Assembly (NCBI GenBank): GCA_902560725.1
Contig: CACEMR010000015.1
Location: forward strand, 1-33,597
Direction: 5' to 3'
DNA: 33,597 bases
Origin: an uncultured Alphaproteobacteria bacterium
GTDB taxonomy: Bacteria > Pseudomonadota > Alphaproteobacteria > HIMB59 > GCA-002718135
Shown here in pieces: positions 8,994 to 15,589 of the stretch. Numbering within the stretch: position 1 is the first letter of the stretch; each line of letters begins with the position of its first letter. The translations under genes were made by a program, and so were the position numbers. The notes below the pieces were generated by a model. The model saw only the letters and a program-made list of their open reading frames with translations, ran no database searches and was not told the DNA's origin.

Positions 8994-10358
8994 TTAAGCA
9001 ACTTCTGGTATTAGAGAGATAGATTTATTAATTCCTTCTTCGTCAACTACATCATCTGCCATATTGCCATTTAAATAATCATCATATGCAGTCATGTCAA
9101 AATAACCATGCCCGCAAAGATTGAAAAGAATAGTCTTAGACTCACCCTTTTCTTTGCATTCAAGAGCAGCATCTATTGCGCCTTTAACTGCATGATTACC
9201 CTCAGGAGCAGGAATAATACCTTCTTGTTTTGCAAATATTAAACCAGCTTCAAAACAATCTTTTTGAGCATAAGCCTTTGCTCTCATCAAACCTAATTCA
9301 TATAAATGACTCAAATGATAAGACATACCATGATATCTCAATCCTCCAGAATGATTTGCTGGAGGTAAGAAATCAGATCCTAATGTATGCATTTTAATTA
9401 GCGGAGTCATTTTAGCCATATCTCCATGATCATAAGCATATTTACCCTTTGTAAAAGAAGGACAGGATGCTGGTTCACATCCAATAATATCTATTTTTTG
9501 ACCACCTCTTAATTGTTGACCTAAAAATGGAAACATTAACCCTGATAAATTACTTCCTCCCCCTGTACAACCAACAATAATATCTGGATAATCCCCGGCC
9601 ATTTCCATTTGCATAATTGCTTCATTACCATTGATTGTTTGATGCATTAATACATGTCCCAAAACACTTCCCAGTGAATATTTAGCTTTACCTCCACTTT
9701 TGACTGTAGCTTCAATAGCTTCAGATATTGCTATACCCAAACTACCTGGGTTATCAGAATTTTCTGAAAGAAGTTTTTTACCAAAGTCAGTCAATGATGA
9801 AGGACTAGGATGACAATTAGCACCGAAAGATTGCATCATAAGTTTTCTATAAGGTTTATGATCAAAACTTACTTTAACCATAAACACTTCAATATCTATT
9901 CCAAAAATTTGACCGGCAAAAGCAAGTGAACTACCCCATTGTCCTGCTCCTGTTTCCGTAAAAATTTTACTAATACCTTCTTCTTTATTATAAAAAGCTT
10001 GAGGTACTGCTGTGTTCGGTTTATGACTACCCGTTGGACTTACTCCTTCATATTTATAATATATTTTTGCCGGAGTATCTAAAAATTTTTCTAATCTTCT
10101 AGCTCGAAATAACGGTGAAGGCCTCCATTGTTTATACACTTCTCGAACTGGTTCAGGAATTTCAATTTCTCTTTCTGTAGAAACTTCTTGCATAATTAAA
10201 CTCATAGGGAATAAAGGTGCAAAATCGTCTGGTCCAGCTGGTTGTTTTGTTCCGGGATGTAATGGTGGTGGAGGTGGACTTGGCAAATCCGAGTTAATAT
10301 TGTACCAAAACTTAGGAGCTTTGCTCTCTTCTAAAAAATATTTAATTGAGTCAGTCAT
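8994..10358 (-). CDS. TrpB2-type tryptophan synthase beta-like PLP enzyme
   Basis: A 454-residue fold-type II PLP enzyme of the TrpB2 class, longer at the N-terminus than canonical TrpB. Visible features: a Pro-rich N-terminal stretch (PSPPPPPLHPG), the PLP-lysine motif SPTGSHKPN (Lys113; canonical TrpB has GAHKxN), ETGAGQWGSSLA, and the phosphate-binding GCTGGGSN around 263-270. TrpB2 enzymes make tryptophan from indole and serine, without a TrpA partner next to them; some may act on phosphoserine. There is no trpA here. It heads the minus-strand run DUF1015-serC-serA after a 47-base gap, which fits a link to serine supply or use. Confidence 0.88.
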   Translation of the reverse strand: MTDSIKYFLEESKAPKFWYNINSDLPSPPPPPLHPGTKQPAGPDDFAPLFPMSLIMQEVSTEREIEIPEPVREVYKQWRPSPLFRARRLEKFLDTPAKIYYKYEGVSPTGSHKPNTAVPQAFYNKEEGISKIFTETGAGQWGSSLAFAGQIFGIDIEVFMVKVSFDHKPYRKLMMQSFGANCHPSPSSLTDFGKKLLSENSDNPGSLGIAISEAIEATVKSGGKAKYSLGSVLGHVLMHQTINGNEAIMQMEMAGDYPDIIVGCTGGGSNLSGLMFPFLGQQLRGGQKIDIIGCEPASCPSFTKGKYAYDHGDMAKMTPLIKMHTLGSDFLPPANHSGGLRYHGMSYHLSHLYELGLMRAKAYAQKDCFEAGLIFAKQEGIIPAPEGNHAVKGAIDAALECKEKGESKTILFNLCGHGYFDMTAYDDYLNGNMADDVVDEEGINKSISLIPEVA

Positions 10359-10402
10359 AATAAAGATATATTGAACTAAAAATAATAAAATATCAATATT
10401 AA

Positions 10403-10489
10403 ATGAAGTATTTTAATTTTAAAAATGTATCTATTCTTGTAGCTATATTATTAATCTTATACGTATTTTTTGGATATTTTACTCACTAA
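10403..10489 (+). CDS. Candidate 28-residue single-helix microprotein
   Basis: A short plus-strand frame from ATG at 10403 to TAA at 10487-10489. It encodes a basic N-terminus (MKYFNFKN) followed by one hydrophobic helix (about residues 9-25) and FTH at the end, the shape of a single-pass membrane microprotein. Its last 33 bases overlap the 3' end of the convergent EamA gene; its first half lies in the 98-base gap left of trpB2. No Shine-Dalgarno is visible. It may be chance in A+T-rich DNA, so support is weak. Confidence 0.3.
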   Translation: MKYFNFKNVSILVAILLILYVFFGYFTH

Positions 10490-11377
10490 TTTGCTTTGTC
10501 CCAAATAAACTCCAATTAATATAAGGGATATTCCAATAAATGAGTTAATACCGATACTTTCAGATAAAATAATATATCCCCATATAACTGCAAATGCTGG
10601 AATTAAATAAGCAACATAAGATAAAAAAACAGGTCCAGATGTCTTTGTAATATAATATCTAAATTGAAAAGCTATTGCCGTAGGAAATATTCCTAAATAA
10701 ATTACTGCGTATAAAGAATTATAATTAAAACTTAGTTCCGTATAATTAATATCAATTATAAAAAAAGGCAATGAAAAAATAGCTGCAAAAGTAGTAGCAA
10801 AAGTTGTTATTGTAAATGAATCAACATTTTGTAATTTTTCATATGCTAATATATTTGAAAACATATAACCAAAAGCTGATAATATAACTAAAAATTTTGC
10901 AATTAAATCTATGTAATTGTTACTATAAAAATTATCTAGAGATTGAATATTAAAAATAAATAAAACACCTATTAATCCAACTATTATTGAAAAAAATTTA
11001 ATAATTGTAAATCTGTCATTTTTTGTCAAAAAATGAGACATAACTAAAGTGATGATTGGTCCAATAGCCATTAACATTCCAGCAGTTGATGATTGTATAT
11101 ATTGCTCTGCCCAACTAATAAGAAAAAAAGGAATAAAGTTTCCAATGATTCCAATTATGATTAATAAAAATACTGTTTCTTTAGTAAATTTAAAATTTTT
11201 TTTTTGTAAATAAAAAAAAAATAATAAAAAAATTGATGCGATAATTAACCTTAAAGAAGCAATAGAAATTGGTGAGAAACCATCTAATCCAACTTTAATA
11301 GCAAAAAAAGCTGAACCCCAAATTGCAGATAATAAAACTAATAAAAAAAAATTATTAAAAGGTATAGTTTTAGACAA
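10457..11377 (-). CDS. EamA/DMT family transporter (RhaT/YdcZ-like exporter)
   Basis: A 306-residue inner-membrane protein with ten predicted helices arranged as two EamA repeats (about 8-145 and 158-298). Repeat signatures: LLSAIWGSAFFAIKVGL and the amphipathic end SISLRLIIASIFLL in repeat 1; AYLIPAFAVIWGYIILSE and FIGISLILIGVYLG in repeat 2. Family members export amino acids, nucleotides or other metabolites. The cargo here is unknown. It starts 4 bases after the stop of the 99-residue gene on the same strand, so the two are likely co-transcribed. Confidence 0.9.
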   Translation of the reverse strand: MSKTIPFNNFFLLVLLSAIWGSAFFAIKVGLDGFSPISIASLRLIIASIFLLFFFYLQKKNFKFTKETVFLLIIIGIIGNFIPFFLISWAEQYIQSSTAGMLMAIGPIITLVMSHFLTKNDRFTIIKFFSIIVGLIGVLFIFNIQSLDNFYSNNYIDLIAKFLVILSAFGYMFSNILAYEKLQNVDSFTITTFATTFAAIFSLPFFIIDINYTELSFNYNSLYAVIYLGIFPTAIAFQFRYYITKTSGPVFLSYVAYLIPAFAVIWGYIILSESIGINSFIGISLILIGVYLGQSKLVSKISKKYV

Positions 11378-11380
11378 AAA

Positions 11381-11680
11381 TTAAATTTTATTTTTTGGTT
11401 GTGGTATTTGAATTTTTTCAGTTTCTTGCATTAACTCATCTCTTCTTCCATCCCAGAGATAATCAGCATAATCAAACTCAGTTATCATTCTGTCAGATCT
11501 TTCAAAAGTTAAACCGTATTTTCTACAATAACTTGCAAACTCTTCAGCATTATCAATTGGAAGATTTTCAACTGTCCATCTTCTAGAGCTTCTATCAAAT
11601 TTAAAACCATTTTTTTTAAACCAGTCTCTATGATAGTATGAGTCTCTGCCAAAAGCTGAAAAGGTAATTTTTTTTGTCAT
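11381..11680 (-). CDS. Small conserved-looking soluble protein, unknown function
   Basis: A 99-residue hydrophilic protein, rich in aromatic and charged residues, without signal or membrane helix. It contains a WFKKNGFKFDRSSRRWTVE pattern (about 20-38), which resembles the short beta-hairpin 'G-x-K-W/F-D-x-x-x-x-x-W' modules found in phage and replication-associated proteins, followed by a helical segment AEEFASYCRKYGLTFE. I cannot name a family. Its codon use and composition look coding (balanced Asp/Arg/Trp rather than Lys/Asn/Ile filler). It precedes the EamA gene by 4 bases and is divergent from the rhodanese across 116 bases. Confidence 0.65.
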   Translation of the reverse strand: MTKKITFSAFGRDSYYHRDWFKKNGFKFDRSSRRWTVENLPIDNAEEFASYCRKYGLTFERSDRMITEFDYADYLWDGRRDELMQETEKIQIPQPKNKI

Positions 11681-11796
11681 TTTGAAATTGAAGCTTTTAT
11701 AAAGAAATAATTCAAATAAACAATTAATATTTTTTAGATAATAATCATAATAATTAAATAGTAGATATTATTTTTATAATTATGTAGAATAAAAGA

Positions 11797-12132
11797 ATGG
11801 ATCTATATAATAGTACCGAAATTACTGTACACCAGCTAAATGAACTTAGACAGGATGATATTAACAAAATTCAGATTATTGATGTTAGAGAAGATACTGA
11901 GAGAGATCATGCCTCTATAAAAGGTACAATTCATATGAAACTTTCAGAAATAGCAAAAAGGCATACAGAACTTGATAAGGATAAAAATATTTTTGTTATG
12001 TGTCACACTGGCACAAGAAGCCAAGCTGTATGTAAATGGCTTAAAGCTCAAGGTTATCAACATTGTGTAAATGTTCTTGGAGGGATAGATGCATGGGCAG
12101 CTTTAATTGATAGAAATATAAGAAGATATTAA
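11797..12132 (+). CDS. Single-domain rhodanese-like sulfurtransferase
   Basis: A 111-residue cytoplasmic single-domain rhodanese. The fold markers are IIDVRE (27-32) and GTIHMKLSEI, and the active-site loop CHTGTRS (69-75) with the persulfide-forming Cys69. A C-terminal VLGGIDAWA completes the domain. Such proteins carry sulfane sulfur in sulfur transfer, tRNA thiolation or cyanide/thiosulfate chemistry; the partner is not apparent. It converges with a 62-residue membrane ORF: the two TAA stops share one TTAA at 12129-12132. Confidence 0.92.
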   Translation: MDLYNSTEITVHQLNELRQDDINKIQIIDVREDTERDHASIKGTIHMKLSEIAKRHTELDKDKNIFVMCHTGTRSQAVCKWLKAQGYQHCVNVLGGIDAWAALIDRNIRRY

Positions 12133-12317
12133 GTATTACTTTGTAAATACAAACCATAAAATATTATAATTATGCTTACAAAAAATATCAAAACTCTAAA
12201 TACTATTTGAAAAAATAAATTTAATTCTATTCTTTTTTTAATAATCAATCTGTATAAAGGATTACTTATTGATATTGAAATAAGAATAGTGCCTATAATT
12301 ATAATTATCCAATGCAT
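12129..12317 (-). CDS. Small two-helix membrane protein, unknown
   Basis: A 62-residue frame encoding two hydrophobic helices (about 2-20 and 36-57) joined by a short basic loop (RLIIKKRIE). It shares its stop with the rhodanese (TTAA) and its start with the divergent nitroreductase gene: the two start codons overlap in the palindrome ATGCAT (12312-12317). The perfect fit between neighbours supports it being real, but no family is recognised and A+T-rich DNA easily yields such frames. Confidence 0.5.
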   Translation of the reverse strand: MHWIIIIIGTILISISISNPLYRLIIKKRIELNLFFQIVFRVLIFFVSIIIIFYGLYLQSNT

Positions 12318-12989
12318 AAGATTAATAAATACATAACTGAAGATTTAAATTTTTCAAATCAAACGATTGAAAAAATGAAATTAAATTCAAAAAAATTTTA
12401 TAATTTAATTAAAAAAAGAAGAAGCGTTAGAGAATTTAGCAATAAATCATTTGATATTAATATAATTAATAATGCTATTCTTTCAGCTGGTACAGCACCA
12501 AGTGGAGCAAATCTTCAACCATGGCACTTTGTGATTATAAAAAATAAGCAATTAAAAAAGAAAATTCGAATTGCTGCAGAAAAAGAAGAAAAAGAGTTTT
12601 ATAATAAAAAGGCACCTAAAGAATGGCTTGATGCCCTAAAGCCTCTAGGAACTGATCAAAATAAAGAATTTTTAGAAACAGCTCCATATTTGATTGCAAT
12701 TTTTGAAAAAAAATTTTCAATAAATAATGATACAAAAGTTAAAAATTATTACGTTAGAGAGTCAGTTGGAATAGCTACTGGGATATTAATTTCAAATTTG
12801 CATCTTTCTGGATTAGCAATGTTAACTCATACACCGAGCCCAATGAATTTTTTAAATAAAATTTTAAAAAGACCTGATAATGAGAAAGCTTTTGTATTAT
12901 TAGTTGTTGGGTACCCCAAAAAAAATACAAAAATTCCAAAATTTGCTAGACAAAAAAAACGATTACAGGAAATATCAACTTTGATTTAA
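12312..12989 (+). CDS. Nitroreductase-fold flavoprotein, iodotyrosine deiodinase (IYD)-like
   Basis: A 225-residue FMN enzyme of the nitroreductase superfamily. FMN-binding features are RRSVREF (36-42), TAPSGANLQPWHF (61-73) and the late TPSPMNFL. Over the whole length it reads like the IYD subgroup (RIAAEKEEKEFY, APYLIAIFEK, YYVRESVGIATGILISNL, VLLVVGYPKK). The three lid residues that hold the amino-acid zwitterion in mammalian IYD (Glu, Tyr four later, Lys 21 after the Tyr) have counterparts here at Glu93, Tyr97 and Lys118. Reductive dehalogenation of halotyrosines is therefore plausible. Start: the ATG at 12312; Met22 (12375) is an alternative that would open a gap to the divergent neighbour. 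It ends in a shared TTAA with the phosphoribosyltransferase. Confidence 0.87.
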   Translation: MHKINKYITEDLNFSNQTIEKMKLNSKKFYNLIKKRRSVREFSNKSFDINIINNAILSAGTAPSGANLQPWHFVIIKNKQLKKKIRIAAEKEEKEFYNKKAPKEWLDALKPLGTDQNKEFLETAPYLIAIFEKKFSINNDTKVKNYYVRESVGIATGILISNLHLSGLAMLTHTPSPMNFLNKILKRPDNEKAFVLLVVGYPKKNTKIPKFARQKKRLQEISTLI

Positions 12990-13489
12990 CCTAATTCCTC
13001 AGGTTTCATTGTTTCGTATTTTTCATAAGGCATGTGTATCCAGGGAGAGTCCTCTAAGTAATCTACGTAATAATCTGGTTTAAATTTAGAAACCGCTTTA
13101 TAAAAAAGCACTCCAGTTCTAATAGGTTCATCAATATAAAAGCCATATGTATGTTGCAGCCATTCAATACTTTTTTTTAATGTTATGCCTGAGTCAGCAA
13201 GATCGTCCACTATTAATACTTTCGATCCAATATTAGGACTAGTTTTCGCTAAATCTCTTGAAAAAGTTATAGCTCCTCTTTTATTTTTAACACCTTCTCC
13301 TCTATATGACTCAACAGATAATATAGCTAATGGAACATCAAATACTCTTGCCATAATATCTCCTACTCTCATTCCTCCTTTAGCAATGCAAACTACTTGA
13401 TTAAAATTCCAGTCATCTTTGTATATTTGACTAGCTAATTGTTCAGTTTTTTTTCTATATTCATCAAATGAAATATGCAAATCAGCCAT
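12986..13489 (-). CDS. Purine phosphoribosyltransferase (xanthine/guanine type)
   Basis: A 167-residue type I phosphoribosyltransferase that joins a purine base to PRPP to make the nucleotide. The PRPP-binding loop is VLIVDDLADSGITL (91-104); an early CIAKGGMRVGDIMA supplies the pyrophosphate loop. The C-terminal hood WIHMPYEKYE resembles xanthine or guanine enzymes (Gpt-like), but base specificity cannot be fixed. It lies directly downstream of the purine importer's binding-protein gene, separated by a hairpin, and so could divert imported bases to salvage before they reach the catabolic enzymes. Confidence 0.85.
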   Translation of the reverse strand: MADLHISFDEYRKKTEQLASQIYKDDWNFNQVVCIAKGGMRVGDIMARVFDVPLAILSVESYRGEGVKNKRGAITFSRDLAKTSPNIGSKVLIVDDLADSGITLKKSIEWLQHTYGFYIDEPIRTGVLFYKAVSKFKPDYYVDYLEDSPWIHMPYEKYETMKPEELG

Positions 13490-13516
13490 TATTAATCCTT
13501 TTAATTGAAATAATTA

Positions 13517-13542
13517 AAACCTCTCTCAAAAGAGAGAGGTTT
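13517..13542 (-). terminator. Perfect 11-bp hairpin after the binding-protein gene
   Basis: AAACCTCTCTC, loop of four, then the complementary GAGAGAGGTTT: an 11-base-pair stem with eight G-C-containing positions, exceptional in this A+T-rich window. It sits 13 bases after the stop of the BMP binding-protein gene and 27 bases before the phosphoribosyltransferase start, both on the minus strand. The run after it on that strand (TTTTAATTATTT) is an imperfect U-tract, so it may terminate, partly terminate, or protect the 3' end of the upstream message. A TTTTT tract also follows on the plus strand. Confidence 0.65.
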
Positions 13543-13555
13543 AAGTTTTTAAATA

Positions 13556-14623
13556 TTATTGTGGAACTTCTCCGTCAATACCTTGAACATAAAAGTTCAT
13601 ACCTAAAAGCATTCCATCTGGTGCAACTTCACCTTCAGGAACAACTAATTCACCAGCTTGATTATAAATAGGACCAGTGAAGGGGTGTAATGTTCCATCC
13701 TTAATCCCAACTTCCATATTTACAGCTTCTTGAATTAAGCTAGCTGGCATTAATTTGTTATTATATGGTGACATAACAACCATACCTTTATCCATACCAT
13801 CCCAAGTATCTCCAGATGACCAAGTGCCGTCTACAACAGCTTTTGCTCTTTCAGCATAATATGGTCCCCAGATATCCTCAATTGATGTTAAATGTGCATC
13901 TGGACAAAAAGCTTCTTGATTTGATGCTTGACCAAATGCATATACTCCTGCCTTTTGAGCAGCTTGGCATGGGGCATACGTATCAGTATGCTGAACAATA
14001 ATATCAGCTCCTTGATTTATTAATGTATTTGCAGCATCAGCTTCTTTTCCTGGATCATACCATGTAAAAACCCAAATAATTTTCATTTTAATATCTGGGT
14101 TTATTTTAGCAGCTGCTAAATAAAAAGCATTAATACCTCTTACAACTTCAGGAATTGGAAAGGATGCTATATATCCGATAGTACCTGTTTTTGACATATG
14201 TCCCGCTATGTGACCTTCAATCATTCTACCTTCATAAAATCTTGCTGAATATGTAGCTACATTATCTGCTTGCATGTAACCAGTAGCATGTTCAAATTTT
14301 ATATCAGGAAAATCTTTTGCCACTTCATGAGTTTGATCCATGTAATTAAAAGAAGTAGTAAATATTAGATCATGACCGGAATCTGCTAATTTTCTAATTG
14401 CTCGAACTGCATCAGCATTTTCAGGAACGTTTTCTATATAAGTAGAAGTAATTGAGTCTCCTAACTGACTCTCCATATATTTTCTACCAACATCGTGCAT
14501 ATAAGTCCAACCATGATCACCTGGAGGACCTATGTAAATAAAACCAACCTTTTTAGGGTCTGCATTGGCTGATCCAAAAGCAAATACTAAAAAAGAAGAT
14601 AAAAATATAATAAATTTAATCAT
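13556..14623 (-). CDS. BMP family ABC transporter substrate-binding protein
   Basis: A 355-residue periplasmic binding protein of the BMP/PnrA (Med) family, which typically binds nucleosides or purine-like ligands. A Sec signal peptide ends at a clean ANA|D site (residues 19-22). The mature protein has the family opening VGFIYIGPPGDHGWTY, then TTSFNYMDQTHEVAKDFPD, IEGHIAGHMSKTGTIGYI, and GADIIVQHTDTYAPCQAA. Two permeases and a double ATPase lie upstream on the same strand, making a full importer. It has a strong Shine-Dalgarno and its own 96-base leader gap, fitting the excess a binding protein needs. Purine or ureide ligand is inferred from the surrounding catabolic genes. Confidence 0.92.
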   Translation of the reverse strand: MIKFIIFLSSFLVFAFGSANADPKKVGFIYIGPPGDHGWTYMHDVGRKYMESQLGDSITSTYIENVPENADAVRAIRKLADSGHDLIFTTSFNYMDQTHEVAKDFPDIKFEHATGYMQADNVATYSARFYEGRMIEGHIAGHMSKTGTIGYIASFPIPEVVRGINAFYLAAAKINPDIKMKIIWVFTWYDPGKEADAANTLINQGADIIVQHTDTYAPCQAAQKAGVYAFGQASNQEAFCPDAHLTSIEDIWGPYYAERAKAVVDGTWSSGDTWDGMDKGMVVMSPYNNKLMPASLIQEAVNMEVGIKDGTLHPFTGPIYNQAGELVVPEGEVAPDGMLLGMNFYVQGIDGEVPQ

Positions 14624-14628
14624 TTTAA

Positions 14629-14636
14629 CCTCACCT
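14629..14636 (-). promoter_or_regulatory. Strong Shine-Dalgarno (AGGTGAGG) of the binding-protein gene
   Basis: AGGTGAGG lies 5 bases before the ATG of the BMP binding protein; AGGTGA pairs perfectly with the 16S 3' end. Most genes here have no recognisable Shine-Dalgarno, so this marks an intended high translation rate and confirms the start. Confidence 0.8.
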
Positions 14637-14719
14637 GCTAAATATAATGACTACTCAACGATTTTTTTAAAGTTAGTTCAACGATTCTACATTAGATTAA
14701 TCTAAAAAAGAGTGGATAT
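14637..14719 (-). promoter_or_regulatory. Candidate regulatory gap: palindrome plus 9-base direct repeat
   Basis: Between the second permease and the binding-protein gene the sequence holds a perfect 14-base palindrome TTAGATTAATCTAA (14692-14705) and two exact copies of TCAACGATT (14655-14663 and 14678-14686) 23 bases apart, about two helical turns. On the minus strand the repeat reads AATCGTTGA. This is the longest non-coding gap inside the minus-strand purine operon and may hold a second promoter or operator for the binding protein. Short palindromes are common by chance at this A+T content, so the repeat pair is the better evidence. Confidence 0.45.
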
Positions 14720-15589
14720 TTATCTACCTTTATAAAAAGGTAGGGTCAAAGAAGCTGGTGCACTTAGTTTAATTCTCAGTTTATTGCTGGAAATAAGAAC
14801 AAGAACTACAATAGTTGCTAAATATGGCGCCATACTAAAAAATTGACCAGGAAAACGCAAACCTAAGGCTTGAAGATTCATTTGCAGAATTGTTACACCT
14901 CCAAAAATATATGCACCTATTAATACTCTCTCTGGCTTCCAAGTAGCGAAAACTACTAAAGCAAGAGCAATCCAACCTCTTCCGGCTGTCATACCTTCCT
15001 GCCACATTGGTGCATAACATATTGAAATATATGAACCAGCTAATGCACACATTGAACCTCCAAATAGTATTGATAAAAATCTAATTTTAATAACACTGTA
15101 ACCTAATGCATGAGCTGAATTATGTGATTCACCGACGGCTCTTAAAATTAGTCCCATTTTTGTTTTGTAAAAAAAATAACTGACTAAAAAAACAATAACA
15201 AAAGAAAAAATCACAAAAAACCAAGGTGACAATCCATCAATAGGAGTACCAATATATTCTTTTCCAAGCATAGAACTTAATCCGATACCAAAAATTGTTA
15301 ATGCTAAACCAGTAGCGATTTGATTAGACATTAAGAATAAAACTAAAACTGCAAATAAACCAGACATAATTACACCTGATAATAAAGAAATGAAAAAAGC
15401 AAAAAAATAACTTCCTGTAATTACAAGTGTCACAAAAGCTGTAACAGCTCCAACTAACATCATTCCTTCAACACCTAAATTTAAAACTCCTGATTTTTCA
15501 GTAACAAGTTCTCCAATTCCTGCAAATACTAAAGGTGTAGTTGCAATTAAAACAATCTGTAAAATACCTAAAATTAAATCTACACTCAT
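14720..15589 (-). CDS. BMP-type ABC importer, permease subunit 2
   Basis: A 289-residue inner-membrane permease of the branched-chain/ribose/nucleoside permease group (BPD_transp_2), about eight to nine helices. Family features are GELVTEKSGVLNLGVEGMMLVGA near the N-terminus and the EAA-like loop LRAVGESHNSAHALGYSVIKIR (about 149-170) that docks onto the ATPase. It overlaps the preceding permease by one base (TAATG). An 8-bp hairpin CTACCTTT/AAAGGTAG covers its last codons (14724-14743). It works with the adjacent permease, ATPase and BMP binding protein. Confidence 0.93.
   Translation of the reverse strand: MSVDLILGILQIVLIATTPLVFAGIGELVTEKSGVLNLGVEGMMLVGAVTAFVTLVITGSYFFAFFISLLSGVIMSGLFAVLVLFLMSNQIATGLALTIFGIGLSSMLGKEYIGTPIDGLSPWFFVIFSFVIVFLVSYFFYKTKMGLILRAVGESHNSAHALGYSVIKIRFLSILFGGSMCALAGSYISICYAPMWQEGMTAGRGWIALALVVFATWKPERVLIGAYIFGGVTILQMNLQALGLRFPGQFFSMAPYLATIVVLVLISSNKLRIKLSAPASLTLPFYKGR
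14724..14743 (-). terminator. 8-bp hairpin over the permease stop region
   Basis: CTACCTTT-ATAA-AAAGGTAG forms an 8-bp stem within the final codons of permease 2. On the minus strand a TTTTTT run follows only about 14 bases later, so it is a weak terminator at best; it could instead attenuate read-through or slow 3' decay, helping set separate levels for the membrane subunits and the binding protein. Confidence 0.3.

Noticed and set aside
14835-15050. 71-codon frame inside the second permease gene
   Set aside because: Out-of-frame shadow on the same strand; its Cys/Arg/Ser-rich content does not resemble a protein from this genome, while the permease frame matches its family throughout.
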